Source: Methanomassiliicoccales archaeon (lineage in GTDB: Archaea; Thermoplasmatota; Thermoplasmata; Methanomassiliicoccales; Methanomethylophilaceae). Taken from it: a stretch of DNA of 5,543 nucleotides. The notes under the pieces were generated by a model that ran no database searches, was not told the origin of the DNA, and saw nothing but the letters and a program-made list of their open reading frames with translations. The position numbers were made by a program, and so were the translations under genes. This document shows positions 1-5,543 of this stretch, piece by piece. Each line of letters begins with the position of its first letter. Position 1 is the first letter of the stretch. The stretch is from positions 1 to 5,543 of the forward strand of contig CAAFZG010000058.1 of NCBI GenBank assembly GCA_900767505.1, given 5' to 3'.

Positions 1-314
1 AGGCTTACCTTCGCCTTGTCCCCGGGATAAACGCCCAGGAGCATCCCCATGCTCTTCAGCTTCCCAGTCTCGAAAGGACCGAGGAGAGCATCGCGGACTC
101 CGCCTTTGTGGCCGACGGCCATGCCTGTGTCGTTGGCGACGACCACATCCACAGGGAAATCCGAAACCACGCGTGCATACACTTTGCGTTTCGGTTTGAC
201 ATCCAGAGATATCGTGACGACATTGCGGTATCCCCCATCCACAGAAAGGTCCAGGTCCCCGACGGAAACTGTCTCGGGACCGTAGAGCTGTTCCTTCTTA
301 TCGAACAATGACAT
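1..314 (-). CDS. Hypothetical protein, N-terminal part only (runs off left edge)
   Basis: I do not recognise this protein. The visible 104 residues begin MSLFDKKEQLYGPE. They read as alternating short hydrophobic stretches that look like beta strands, including NVVTISLDV (31-39), KVYARVVS (44-51), VDVVVAND (55-62) and the glycine-rich MLLGVYPGDKAKVS at the right end of the fragment. No signal peptide or membrane segment is visible, so a soluble, beta-sandwich-like domain is inferred. The ATG at 314 is the only methionine start, because an in-frame TGA lies ten codons upstream (342-344). A GAGG sequence sits 8 nt before it. The gene lies 73 nt downstream of cbf5 on the same strand and has its own TATA-like element, so it is probably transcribed separately, although read-through from the operon is possible. 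The C-terminus is outside the window, so function is unknown. That it is a real gene is fairly sure, given its register, start signals and lack of any better frame. Confidence 0.75.
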   Translation of the reverse strand, partial: MSLFDKKEQLYGPETVSVGDLDLSVDGGYRNVVTISLDVKPKRKVYARVVSDFPVDVVVANDTGMAVGHKGGVRDALLGPFETGKLKSMGMLLGVYPGDKAKVS

Positions 315-322
315 CTGATAGG

Positions 323-326
323 CCTC
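323..326 (-). promoter_or_regulatory. Probable ribosome-binding site (GAGG)
   Basis: GAGG lies 8 nt before the ATG at 314. It is short but correctly spaced, and it supports that start. It would lie at the very 5' end of the transcript predicted from the TATA element. Confidence 0.4.
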
Positions 327-347
327 GGCATGCCATGCAAATCAGAG

Positions 348-357
348 TATTATACAA
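348..357 (-). promoter_or_regulatory. TATA-box-like promoter for the gene starting at 314
   Basis: On the minus strand this reads TTGTATAATA, an A/T island in otherwise GC-rich sequence. Its centre is about 38 nt before the ATG at 314. Archaeal transcription usually starts about 22-27 nt downstream of the TATA centre, which would give a start near 325-330 and a leader of roughly 11-16 nt, enough for the GAGG site at 323-326. No clear purine-rich BRE precedes it, so it is a moderate match only. The element also contains TATAAT, but the archaeal gene content makes a bacterial -10 box the wrong reading. Confidence 0.5.
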
Positions 358-387
358 TGTCGACAGAGTCCGCAGAAGTATCGAAGG

Positions 388-1386
388 TCACTCCAGAAAG
401 ACAGGCTCTCCGCGAAGCTCCTCGAGGTCTGTGGAATACTTCCACATGCGGGGATAATGACCGGGATCCATGAAGACGCGTGTGGTCTCGACTGCCACAC
501 CATGTTTGGAATCCATGATCTTCTGTGTGGACATCGCCATCCTCCCCAGGGCTATGAGCTCTCCGCGGGCGGTCATCATGGCGACCAGGGCATTCTTACG
601 GATGTCCTCGTCGATCATGTGGACACCGACGATGTTGAGATCGGCACCGTGACATACCGCATCGACCGCAGTGGCCTTGACCACGACCTTGGGAAGCGGT
701 TCCACAAGGACCTCCATCGGGAGGATGAAGCTTCTGAGCCATTCGCCCCTGCCGTTCTGCTGCCAGAACACATAGGCATCGCGGATGTCCTGCAAAGTAT
801 GGGCGCGGGACTCGGTCATCTTACCGGAACGGGAACGTCTGAGCTCCACCATGTTGGCACCGCATCCCAACAGATCACCGATATCGACACAGAGCGTACG
901 GGCATAAGTCCCTGCATCGCAGTGGATCCTGAACAGGATGTCGCGACCGGAGATGTCAAGGATCTCCAATTCATGGATGGTCCTGATACGGAGCTGCCTT
1001 TTGACCGCCGAACGGACTGGAGGAAGCTGATAGATCTTCCCTACGAAACGGGACATCACCTCCCTGATCCTGGATTCGGGACGGTCTGCATGAATATGCA
1101 TCAGACAGATGTACTCTTTATCCGACGAAAGAACAACATCGGTCAGACGGACCGCCTTTCCGAGGGTGATCGGGAGGACTCCGCTGACGTATGGATCCAA
1201 AGTACCGCCGTGGCCGACCTTGGAACAATGAAGCGCATCACGGACCCACGCGGTGGCCTGGTGAGAGGTCGGACCGGCAGGTTTGTCCAGAATGATCACA
1301 CCGCCCTTCAGGAGCTCTCCCAAAGGACGGTCGGAAGGTCTGCAACCCCATTTGTCTGGGATTGCATCAGGATCTTTGACCAGCAT
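388..1386 (-). CDS. cbf5: Cbf5/TruB-family tRNA/rRNA pseudouridine synthase with PUA domain
   Basis: Cbf5 is the catalytic subunit of archaeal H/ACA ribonucleoproteins, converting uridine to pseudouridine in rRNA under guide RNA with Nop10, Gar1 and L7Ae. It can also make tRNA U55 modifications. Counting from the chosen ATG (332 aa), the N-terminal extension (DKWGCRPSDRPL) and the ILDKPAGPTSH strand are typical of Cbf5. Catalytic Asp64 lies in GHGGTLDP. Tyr92 in KEYICLMH and Arg163 in GTYART match the other active-site residues of the TruB family. GANMVELRRSRSG follows. A PUA domain covers roughly 231-306. The start is a choice: a GTG at 1395 adds three residues, but AAGGTG at 1397-1402 is too close to it and is well spaced (10 nt) from the ATG at 1386. 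Either start overlaps the end of cmk, implying translational coupling. The stop is TGA. The family call is very sure; the Cbf5 rather than tRNA-only TruB role rests on the PUA domain and the archaeal context. Confidence 0.95.
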   Translation of the reverse strand: MLVKDPDAIPDKWGCRPSDRPLGELLKGGVIILDKPAGPTSHQATAWVRDALHCSKVGHGGTLDPYVSGVLPITLGKAVRLTDVVLSSDKEYICLMHIHADRPESRIREVMSRFVGKIYQLPPVRSAVKRQLRIRTIHELEILDISGRDILFRIHCDAGTYARTLCVDIGDLLGCGANMVELRRSRSGKMTESRAHTLQDIRDAYVFWQQNGRGEWLRSFILPMEVLVEPLPKVVVKATAVDAVCHGADLNIVGVHMIDEDIRKNALVAMMTARGELIALGRMAMSTQKIMDSKHGVAVETTRVFMDPGHYPRMWKYSTDLEELRGEPVFLE

Positions 1387-1915
1387 CCCAGTCACGCACC
1401 TTCTCGAGGATCAGCTCGATGACCTGATCGGGAGTCATGTTGTCGGTGTTCACGACCAAATCGTAGACGCTGCGGTCGTTGATGTCGATCCCGTAGTATT
1501 TCATGTAGCGCTTGGCCTCGGACTGCTGACGCTCGACAGTCTTGGCCGTCGCCTCCTCGAGCGACTCTCCCTCGCGGACCCCCACACGTGCCATACGGAC
1601 CTCGGGGCTTGCTTCCAAAAGGATCCTGAAAGCGGGGATGCTGTGACGGGACAGCATATAGGCTGAAAGCCTGGATTCGAGGATTATATCGGGATGGGCC
1701 CGGGCGATCTCCAGGATCCTGCTGTCGATCATGCGATCGATGGAAGGATCGTTCTCGGCTATCGCTCCGAGCTCTCCCAATGAAAGGTTTTTTTCTGCAG
1801 CAAGCTCACGGAAGATCTTCCCGAACACTACCGCATCGAGGCCCAATACCTCCGAAAGTTTGCTGCAGGCGGTCGTCTTTCCCGAACCGGGCGGACCGCT
1901 GATGGTTATTCTCAT
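1367..1915 (-). CDS. cmk: Cytidylate kinase, archaeal type (CMP kinase)
   Basis: This cytosolic enzyme phosphorylates CMP (and dCMP) to the diphosphate with ATP, feeding pyrimidine nucleotides for RNA and, after reduction, DNA. The 182-residue length fits the short archaeal family. The P-loop GPPGSGKTT is at residues 7-15. FGKIFRELA at 31-39 and IILESRLSAYM at 77-87 match conserved positions of the nucleoside monophosphate binding region. The helical lid region carries several Arg/Lys around 107-136. YYGIDINDRSVYDLVVNT at 140-157 is the signature that separates archaeal CMP kinase from adenylate kinase. The ATG overlaps the DUF106 stop as ATGA (1912-1915), and the ribosome-binding site is weak, so it is probably translated by coupling to the upstream gene. 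The end overlaps the cbf5 start. The pairing cmk-cbf5 is also known in other archaea. The stop is TGA. Confidence 0.95.
   Translation of the reverse strand: MRITISGPPGSGKTTACSKLSEVLGLDAVVFGKIFRELAAEKNLSLGELGAIAENDPSIDRMIDSRILEIARAHPDIILESRLSAYMLSRHSIPAFRILLEASPEVRMARVGVREGESLEEATAKTVERQQSEAKRYMKYYGIDINDRSVYDLVVNTDNMTPDQVIELILEKVRDWDAGQRS
1397..1402 (-). promoter_or_regulatory. Ribosome-binding site of cbf5 (AAGGTG), inside cmk
   Basis: AAGGTG matches the core of the archaeal consensus GGAGGTGA. It ends 10 nt before the ATG at 1386 but only 1 nt before the GTG at 1395, which is why the ATG was preferred. It lies within the last codons of cmk. Confidence 0.55.
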
Positions 1916-2634
1916 TCGATCTCAGCTCTCTTGACTTCGAGATCAAGCTCTCTGAGGTGCTTCTTGAGGAAGATGTATCTCAGCAGCCTGTTCTCAATCT
2001 GTCCGATAGGCATACTCACCATGGTATAGACGATAATCCATGCAGGGAAGAATCCCATCAGGTACGTGTTCAAGTCGAAGCTCTCGGCCCACGGGATGTG
2101 TGCGACGGCCATACCCTCGGCGAAGTATGTACCTCCGCCGACGCTCTCAGGATTGATGAAGAACCAGACCCATGCATACACAGGCAGCAGGACGATCATG
2201 CTGATGGGCATGACCTTCATCTGCTGTGTGCTTGCCTCCATGGACATTGCCATGATCTGAGGCTGCATCTCCTGGAGCTTCTTCATCTTGAACAGATTGT
2301 TCTCAATCCTCGCCTGACGGAACTCCTTGTTGAAATCGCTCTGAATCTGCTGATTCCTTGCCATCTGGATGGGGTCGGACATCAGACTCCTGACCACCGT
2401 ACTGACGGTGATCATGATCAGACCAGCGATGACCAGGGTCAGAACGGGGTTCTTCCCGTCGAATGCGATGTATTTGAACACCACATCGAGGGCAGAACCG
2501 ATCTGGGCCCTGAAGGTCATGACGATCATCATGACCATCATGACCGCCAGCATGCCGAACATGGTCTTGCTCGACATGGGCGGAGCCTGCTGCTGCATCT
2601 GCTGCATGCTCTGAGGACTGCCTGGATTGGGCAT
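1912..2634 (-). CDS. DUF106 membrane protein, archaeal Oxa1/EMC3-superfamily insertase homologue
   Basis: This 240-residue integral membrane protein belongs to the DUF106 family, the archaeal branch of the Oxa1/YidC/Get1/EMC3/TMCO1 superfamily. Members are thought to help insert membrane proteins and to bind ribosomes. I see membrane segments at about 25-41, 64-81, 142-160 and 193-209. A cytosolic, charged, helical coiled-coil stretch lies between the second and third segments at about 87-135, as the family fold expects. After the last segment comes a basic/acidic C-terminal helix (RLLRYIFLKKHLRELDLEVKRAEIE region). The N-terminus has a Gln/Met-rich tail (MQQMQQQ at 10-16) and the first membrane segment is unusually Met-rich. 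A GGAG at 2644-2647, over the secY stop, is 9 nt from the ATG. Placement directly after secY fits a job beside the translocon, but the insertase function is inferred from homology and not shown for this protein. The stop is TGA. Confidence 0.9.
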   Translation of the reverse strand: MPNPGSPQSMQQMQQQAPPMSSKTMFGMLAVMMVMMIVMTFRAQIGSALDVVFKYIAFDGKNPVLTLVIAGLIMITVSTVVRSLMSDPIQMARNQQIQSDFNKEFRQARIENNLFKMKKLQEMQPQIMAMSMEASTQQMKVMPISMIVLLPVYAWVWFFINPESVGGGTYFAEGMAVAHIPWAESFDLNTYLMGFFPAWIIVYTMVSMPIGQIENRLLRYIFLKKHLRELDLEVKRAEIE

Positions 2635-2640
2635 TGCTCA

Positions 2641-4179
2641 TCACTCCGATCCGAAGAATCCCCTCATGACGGGGTTCATCTCCATCATCTGCTCGCGGCC
2701 CATGGCCTCGTAGAAGTGGATGATGATACCGACACACAGAAGCACTCCGGTTCCACTGGCGTTACCTGTGGTTCCGACGCAGTCTGCGAAGGCTGCGAGT
2801 GCTCCAACCATGGCTCCTGACATGATCGTGATCGTCGGGATGTACCTCTCGAGGACACGCTTCAGGACACGGGGGTCACGACGGAATCCGGGGATCTGCA
2901 TTCCGCTCCTCTGGATCTGGTTAGCGACAGATTCGGGACCGAGGTTGGTTGTCTCGACCCAGAACTTGGCGAACAGGATCGAACCCATGATCATCACTGT
3001 GAAGTAGATGCAGATATGGGCCAGATTCTGGATTGCATTGTGTCCGTTGCCGTATGTCGTGGGATCCAGTATGGGCATCAGCCATCCGACTATACCCTGA
3101 GGTGCGGACAGGTACCATGCGATACCGCCGGCTGCGTACGTGGAGCCTTCCTCGAAGTATCCGATGAACTCGTTGCCACCGAGCAGAGGTATTCCGCTGA
3201 GGAAGCTGTTGCTGTACAGGAGCAGGGTTACCATGCTCACGATGGCCAGCAGAGAGGACATCAGGATGACCGGGATGTTGCTTGCGTACATCAGCTTGAT
3301 CGGGTACCTTCCCCTTGCACCCCTGGCATTGCCGTGGGACAGGGGAAGTTCAATCCTTGTGGATTCCAGGTATGCGACCAGGAAGAAGATGACCAACGTA
3401 CCGACGAGGGCGATGACCGGATTGGATCCTCCGATGAACAGCGCCTCGTATCCTCCGTTCGCCATCTCCTGAGGCGAGAGTGTGAACACATAGTAGAGAG
3501 CCCTGGGTATCGTTCCGCCAGGCGGGTTTTCAATGCTCATGGCAGCCGATGCGTCGATCGGATTCCAGTTGAGAGCACCTGTAAACAGTGCCTGTGCCAC
3601 TCCGGCGGCGATGAAGAGCGAGATTCCGCTTCCGATTCCCCATTTGGACACGACCTCGTCCATCATGAAGATTATGTACGAACCCGCGAAGAGCTGGGCG
3701 ATCAGAAGGATCTTGGCTCCACCGCTCCCCAGGAGGTTCTCGGCTCCGCTCGAGGGTACGAGGTAGCCGAAAACCTGGGGGATCGCCTCAAAGACGATCA
3801 TCACGATAACCAGGAGCTTGAGGACTGACTGGTAGCAAGCCTTGTCCTCACGCTTGGAGAGGTCGAGTTTGATGATCTTCGCACCAACGAAGAGCTGCAT
3901 TATGATCGATGCTGTGACGATCGGTCCGATACCGAGCTGCAGCAGGGATCCGGATGCTCCTGCCATAATGGTCCTGTACTGTGCGAACAGGTCCAGCGAT
4001 TTCTCGCTGTCCAGGCCATACAGGTACACATTCGTCATAACGAAATAGAGTACCAATATGACAATTACCCACATCATCTTAGTCCTGAAGTGTACGTGCC
4101 CTTCAGGACGTTTGACGGAGGGGAGCCTGTCAGACAAGGGTTTTACCTTGAATAACAGGCTTGGTGTATCTTCCATCAT
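2641..4179 (-). CDS. secY: Preprotein translocase subunit SecY (Sec61 alpha)
   Basis: SecY forms the pore of the Sec translocon in the cytoplasmic membrane, with SecE and Sec61beta, and moves or inserts nascent proteins from the ribosome. About ten membrane segments can be placed: near 36-54, 83-100 (with the plug region ahead of it), 118-140, 155-174, 183-203, 253-272, 302-322, 383-405, 447-466 and 474-491. GIGPIVTASIIMQLF at 83-97 is the conserved TM2 signature. The basic cytosolic loop 6/7 has STRIELPLSHGNARGARGRY at 273-292. Loop 8/9 carries PGFRRDPRVLKRVLERY at 430-446; both are ribosome-contact sites in the family. At 512 residues it is longer than the roughly 436 of M. jannaschii, mainly through large outer loops between TM5/6 (about 204-252) and TM7/8 (about 323-382). 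Two in-frame ATGs (4179 and 4176) share a GGAG at 4185-4188; either is possible. The stop is TGA. Confidence 0.97.
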   Translation of the reverse strand: MMEDTPSLLFKVKPLSDRLPSVKRPEGHVHFRTKMMWVIVILVLYFVMTNVYLYGLDSEKSLDLFAQYRTIMAGASGSLLQLGIGPIVTASIIMQLFVGAKIIKLDLSKREDKACYQSVLKLLVIVMIVFEAIPQVFGYLVPSSGAENLLGSGGAKILLIAQLFAGSYIIFMMDEVVSKWGIGSGISLFIAAGVAQALFTGALNWNPIDASAAMSIENPPGGTIPRALYYVFTLSPQEMANGGYEALFIGGSNPVIALVGTLVIFFLVAYLESTRIELPLSHGNARGARGRYPIKLMYASNIPVILMSSLLAIVSMVTLLLYSNSFLSGIPLLGGNEFIGYFEEGSTYAAGGIAWYLSAPQGIVGWLMPILDPTTYGNGHNAIQNLAHICIYFTVMIMGSILFAKFWVETTNLGPESVANQIQRSGMQIPGFRRDPRVLKRVLERYIPTITIMSGAMVGALAAFADCVGTTGNASGTGVLLCVGIIIHFYEAMGREQMMEMNPVMRGFFGSE

Positions 4180-4184
4180 TACCT

Positions 4185-4188
4185 CTCC
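4185..4188 (-). promoter_or_regulatory. Ribosome-binding site of secY (GGAG)
   Basis: The minus strand reads AAGGAGAGGTA just before two consecutive ATGs. GGAG is 5 nt from the first (4179) and 8 nt from the second (4176), so spacing alone does not settle which is used. The 21-nt gap between uL15 and secY holds only this site and an A-rich stretch. Confidence 0.6.
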
Positions 4189-4200
4189 TTAGTTTTTTCT

Positions 4201-4623
4201 TCACTCTACGACGGAACCGCCGGCTGCGGCAACCTTCTCGCGGGCCTTCTCAGAGGCCTCTGCGACAGTCACGTTGACTGCCACGTCGATGTTGCCTGTA
4301 CCGAGCAGTTTGTCGATACCAGCTTCTGTGAGGTTGACGTTGTACGCGTCTCCCTCTTTTGTGGCGAAGCCCATCGAGACGAACCTCTCGATCTGCTCTG
4401 CCAGCTCGCTGACGTTTATAGTGCGGTTGGCGACAACCATGCACTGGGGTCTCTTGAATCCGTGACGGCCGAAGTAGTCGCGGTCGTTCTTGAGCATACC
4501 GATCTTTCCGGTCTTGCCGTATCCGGCCATACCGTGTCCACCGATGATACCTGCTCCACGACCGGACTTCTTTCCGCGTCCGTGTGTCCTGTATCCCCTG
4601 AATTTCTTGGTTCTGCTAGGCAT
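4201..4623 (-). CDS. rpl15: Large-subunit ribosomal protein uL15 (L15)
   Basis: uL15 binds 23S rRNA in the large subunit, where its glycine- and arginine-rich N-terminal extension reaches into the rRNA core and helps assembly. The 140-residue length is normal for archaea. The N-terminal extension (residues 1-40) has many Lys, Arg and Gly, with GRGKKSGRGAGIIGGHGMAG at 15-34. FGRHGFKRP at 51-59 is the conserved continuation. The globular C-terminal half (about 65-140) holds VSELAEQIERF, a domain shared with bacterial L15 and L18e, and ends with an Ala/Lys-rich helix and GGSVVE. GAGGTGA (4628-4634) overlaps the uL30 TGA stop and a second GGAG abuts the ATG, so translation is coupled to uL30. The gene sits in the conserved order uS5-uL30-uL15-secY. 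The stop is TGA. Confidence 0.97.
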   Translation of the reverse strand: MPSRTKKFRGYRTHGRGKKSGRGAGIIGGHGMAGYGKTGKIGMLKNDRDYFGRHGFKRPQCMVVANRTINVSELAEQIERFVSMGFATKEGDAYNVNLTEAGIDKLLGTGNIDVAVNVTVAEASEKAREKVAAAGGSVVE

Positions 4624-4632
4624 CTCCTCACC

Positions 4633-5097
4633 TCAAAGCATCCTGTTGATGAGATCGTTGATGGCCTCTCCCCTGTATCCGAGAGCTCCGCCGTTCTGGA
4701 ACGAGCGCTTGTTGCCCTCGTATCCCTTCACGGGCGGGTGCAGGCGGAAGACGGGCTTTGCCTCTTCAACATCCTTCATCCTGTAGTTGTTCTCGATGAT
4801 GGCCTTAGCCATATCGTCGACACTGGCGAACTCGGACTTGTCCTTGAGGTAGTCGTCGGTGATCTCCCTGTCGCCGATGAGCTTTCCGCGGGCGCGGATC
4901 ATGGCGGCGAGAGTCTCCTGGTTGACCTCTCCCCAGGTGCAGTAGTCCTTGACGACCTGGAGCATTCCCTTGGTGGAAGCGTTCTCAGGTACGATCACAC
5001 AGTGGTTAACCCTGTTGAGACCGAGGAGTCCCATGGTGAACTCGATATCACGGTTGACATCGGGCTGTCCACGTACACGAATGACTGCGTATGCCAT
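4633..5097 (-). CDS. rpl30: Large-subunit ribosomal protein uL30 (archaeal L30/L7 type)
   Basis: uL30 is a small large-subunit protein that contacts 23S rRNA. The archaeal/eukaryotic form carries a C-terminal extension absent in bacteria, and this one has 154 residues, the usual archaeal length. The core AYAVIRVRGQPDVNRDI (2-18) followed by TMGLLGLNRVNHCVIVP (21-37) is the ferredoxin-like L30 domain that touches rRNA. TWGEVNQETLAAMIRARGKL (54-73) and FRLHPPVKGYEG (117-128) belong to the archaeal extension. The reading frame stays open far upstream inside uS5, but the true start is the ATG at 5097: it begins the conserved MAYAVIRVRG and follows a strong GGAGGAGTGA site 2 nt after the uS5 stop. 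It is translated with uS5 and uL15. The stop is TGA. Confidence 0.97.
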   Translation of the reverse strand: MAYAVIRVRGQPDVNRDIEFTMGLLGLNRVNHCVIVPENASTKGMLQVVKDYCTWGEVNQETLAAMIRARGKLIGDREITDDYLKDKSEFASVDDMAKAIIENNYRMKDVEEAKPVFRLHPPVKGYEGNKRSFQNGGALGYRGEAINDLINRML

Positions 5098-5099
5098 CT

Positions 5100-5543
5100 T
5101 CACTCCTCCTCGTTGGCCTCGGTCTCGGCATACGTGATGCCGGTGGGACCGGAGACGATGTTCAGGTTCTTGCACTGCTCGTCGGTGACCCTCATGCGAG
5201 AGGTCATCTTGAGTGCCTCGAAGGTTGCCATGGCGTAGTTGACCTTGGTCTTGGTGTTTCCTCTGGCGAATCCCCATGCGTCGCGGACACCGGCAAGGGT
5301 CAGCAGACTCTTGGCGACATCTCCGACTGCCAGGGACACTCCGCGGGGTGCGGGTTTCAGGGAAACGGTGACGGATCCGGTGGATCCGACGACCTCGAAG
5401 GGAAGGCTGTGTGCCTGACCGCATCCGCACTGCCAGGATCCGCATCCCCTCTTAATCTCGATCATGTTCAACTTCGCGTTGTCGATAGCCTTCTTGATTG
5501 AAGGTCCGACCTCTTTTCCCTTGGCCCTGCCGATGCCGATGAA
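5100..5543 (-). CDS. rps5: Small-subunit ribosomal protein uS5 (S5), 5' part missing
   Basis: uS5 binds 16S rRNA at the decoding side of the small subunit and affects translational accuracy and mRNA entry. The visible 147 residues enter in the N-terminal double-stranded-RNA-binding-like domain at FIGIGRAKGKEVGPSIKKAI, a conserved stretch. RGCGSWQCGCGQ follows at visible residues 32-43; the three cysteines are typical of archaeal uS5. After that comes the C-terminal S5 domain: FEVVGSTGSVTVSLKPAPRG and the GDVAKSLLTLAGVRDAWGFA helix. The protein ends with an acidic tail (EANEEE). The TTG or ATG near 5465-5471 is not the start; the reading frame is open to the window edge and already matches the family there. 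The gene probably continues the upstream ribosomal-protein operon. The stop is TGA. Confidence 0.97.
   Translation of the reverse strand, partial: FIGIGRAKGKEVGPSIKKAIDNAKLNMIEIKRGCGSWQCGCGQAHSLPFEVVGSTGSVTVSLKPAPRGVSLAVGDVAKSLLTLAGVRDAWGFARGNTKTKVNYAMATFEALKMTSRMRVTDEQCKNLNIVSGPTGITYAETEANEEE
5103..5110 (-). promoter_or_regulatory. Ribosome-binding site of uL30 (AGGAGGAG)
   Basis: The minus strand reads AGGAGGAGTGAAG before the ATG at 5097, with the purine core inside the last codons of uS5. This is the strongest site in the window, and it fixes the uL30 start against the much longer open frame that continues upstream. Confidence 0.7.

Larger units (their letters stand above)
315..387 (-). 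other. Intergenic region, end of operon and start of next gene
   Basis: This is the only non-coding stretch of note, 73 nt between the cbf5 stop and the gene at 314. It contains the TATA-like element, a GGCATGCC palindrome (327-334) and the GAGG site. On the minus strand there is no run of T that would mark an archaeal terminator for the seven-gene operon, so where that transcript ends cannot be seen. Confidence 0.6.

Noticed and set aside
457..1422. 321-codon open frame on the plus strand opposite cbf5
   Set aside because: It is in exact codon register with cbf5, so it stays open because the sense gene rarely uses TTA, CTA and TCA codons. Its translation is rich in His, Asp and Gly with no domain.
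2581..2613. CTG/CTGCAT-like triplet repeat
   Set aside because: It is the coding sequence of the Gln/Met-rich tail of DUF106 and not an independent repeat array.
2303..2737. 144-codon minus-strand frame across the secY/DUF106 junction
   Set aside because: It is an alternative frame of two certain genes, with no conserved content.
1957..2820. 287-codon plus-strand frame opposite DUF106 and the end of secY
   Set aside because: It has the same codon register as the sense genes and a His/Asp-rich composition; it is a shadow of the genuine genes.
3016..3828. 270-codon plus-strand frame opposite secY
   Set aside because: It is codon-register antisense of a clear SecY and has no recognisable domain or start signals.
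4193..4198. Run of six T as a terminator
   Set aside because: All genes read on the minus strand, where this is six A. It cannot be an archaeal oligo-T terminator for them.
4462..5238. 258-codon plus-strand frame opposite uL15 and uL30
   Set aside because: It is in register with uL15 and uL30 codons, and both sense genes are certain.
4633..5445. 270-residue minus-strand frame as one long protein
   Set aside because: Only the part from 5097 is uL30. The upstream part lies in another frame of uS5, with Arg/Pro-rich noise, and the strong ribosome-binding site marks the internal start.
388..5543. In-frame TAG readthrough (pyrrolysine) in these genes
   Set aside because: None of the visible genes contains an internal TAG, and each ends cleanly in TGA at the expected family length.

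Overview
This window is an archaeal ribosomal-protein/secretion gene cluster. Seven of its eight genes form one close-packed run on the minus strand. In transcription order, from the right edge leftward, they are: uS5 (5' end off the window), uL30, uL15, SecY, a DUF106/EMC3-like membrane protein, archaeal cytidylate kinase, and the pseudouridine synthase Cbf5/TruB. An eighth gene of unknown function starts at 314 and runs off the left edge. No rRNA, tRNA, CRISPR array, transposon or phage gene is visible. The plus strand has no gene I can support.

The organism is an archaeon. The uL15, uL30 and uS5 proteins are of archaeal type, and uS5 carries a C-x4-C-x-C motif. The DUF106 protein, the archaeal CMP kinase and a Cbf5 with a C-terminal PUA domain agree. 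Shine-Dalgarno sites resemble GGAGGTGA. All seven visible stop codons are TGA. The gene order, moderate GC content and stop usage suggest Thermoplasmatota, perhaps a Methanomassiliicoccales-like methanogen, but that is inference and the order is not proven here.

The run is tightly coupled. uS5/uL30 are 2 nt apart. The uL15 ribosome-binding site overlaps the uL30 stop. SecY follows uL15 by 21 nt and DUF106 follows SecY by 6 nt. DUF106/cmk share an ATGA, and cmk/cbf5 overlap by about 20 nt. Functionally it joins ribosome assembly (uS5, uL15, uL30, and rRNA pseudouridylation by Cbf5), membrane insertion and export (SecY, DUF106) and pyrimidine nucleotide supply (Cmk). Adenylate kinase, L34e and L14e, which sit in this cluster in some other archaea, are absent.

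The only non-coding stretch over 25 nt is 315-387, which holds a likely TATA promoter for the leftmost gene. This is mostly an ordinary housekeeping region. The points most worth a second look are the uniform TGA stops, the shortened cluster, the enlarged outer loops of SecY and the unidentified leftmost gene.
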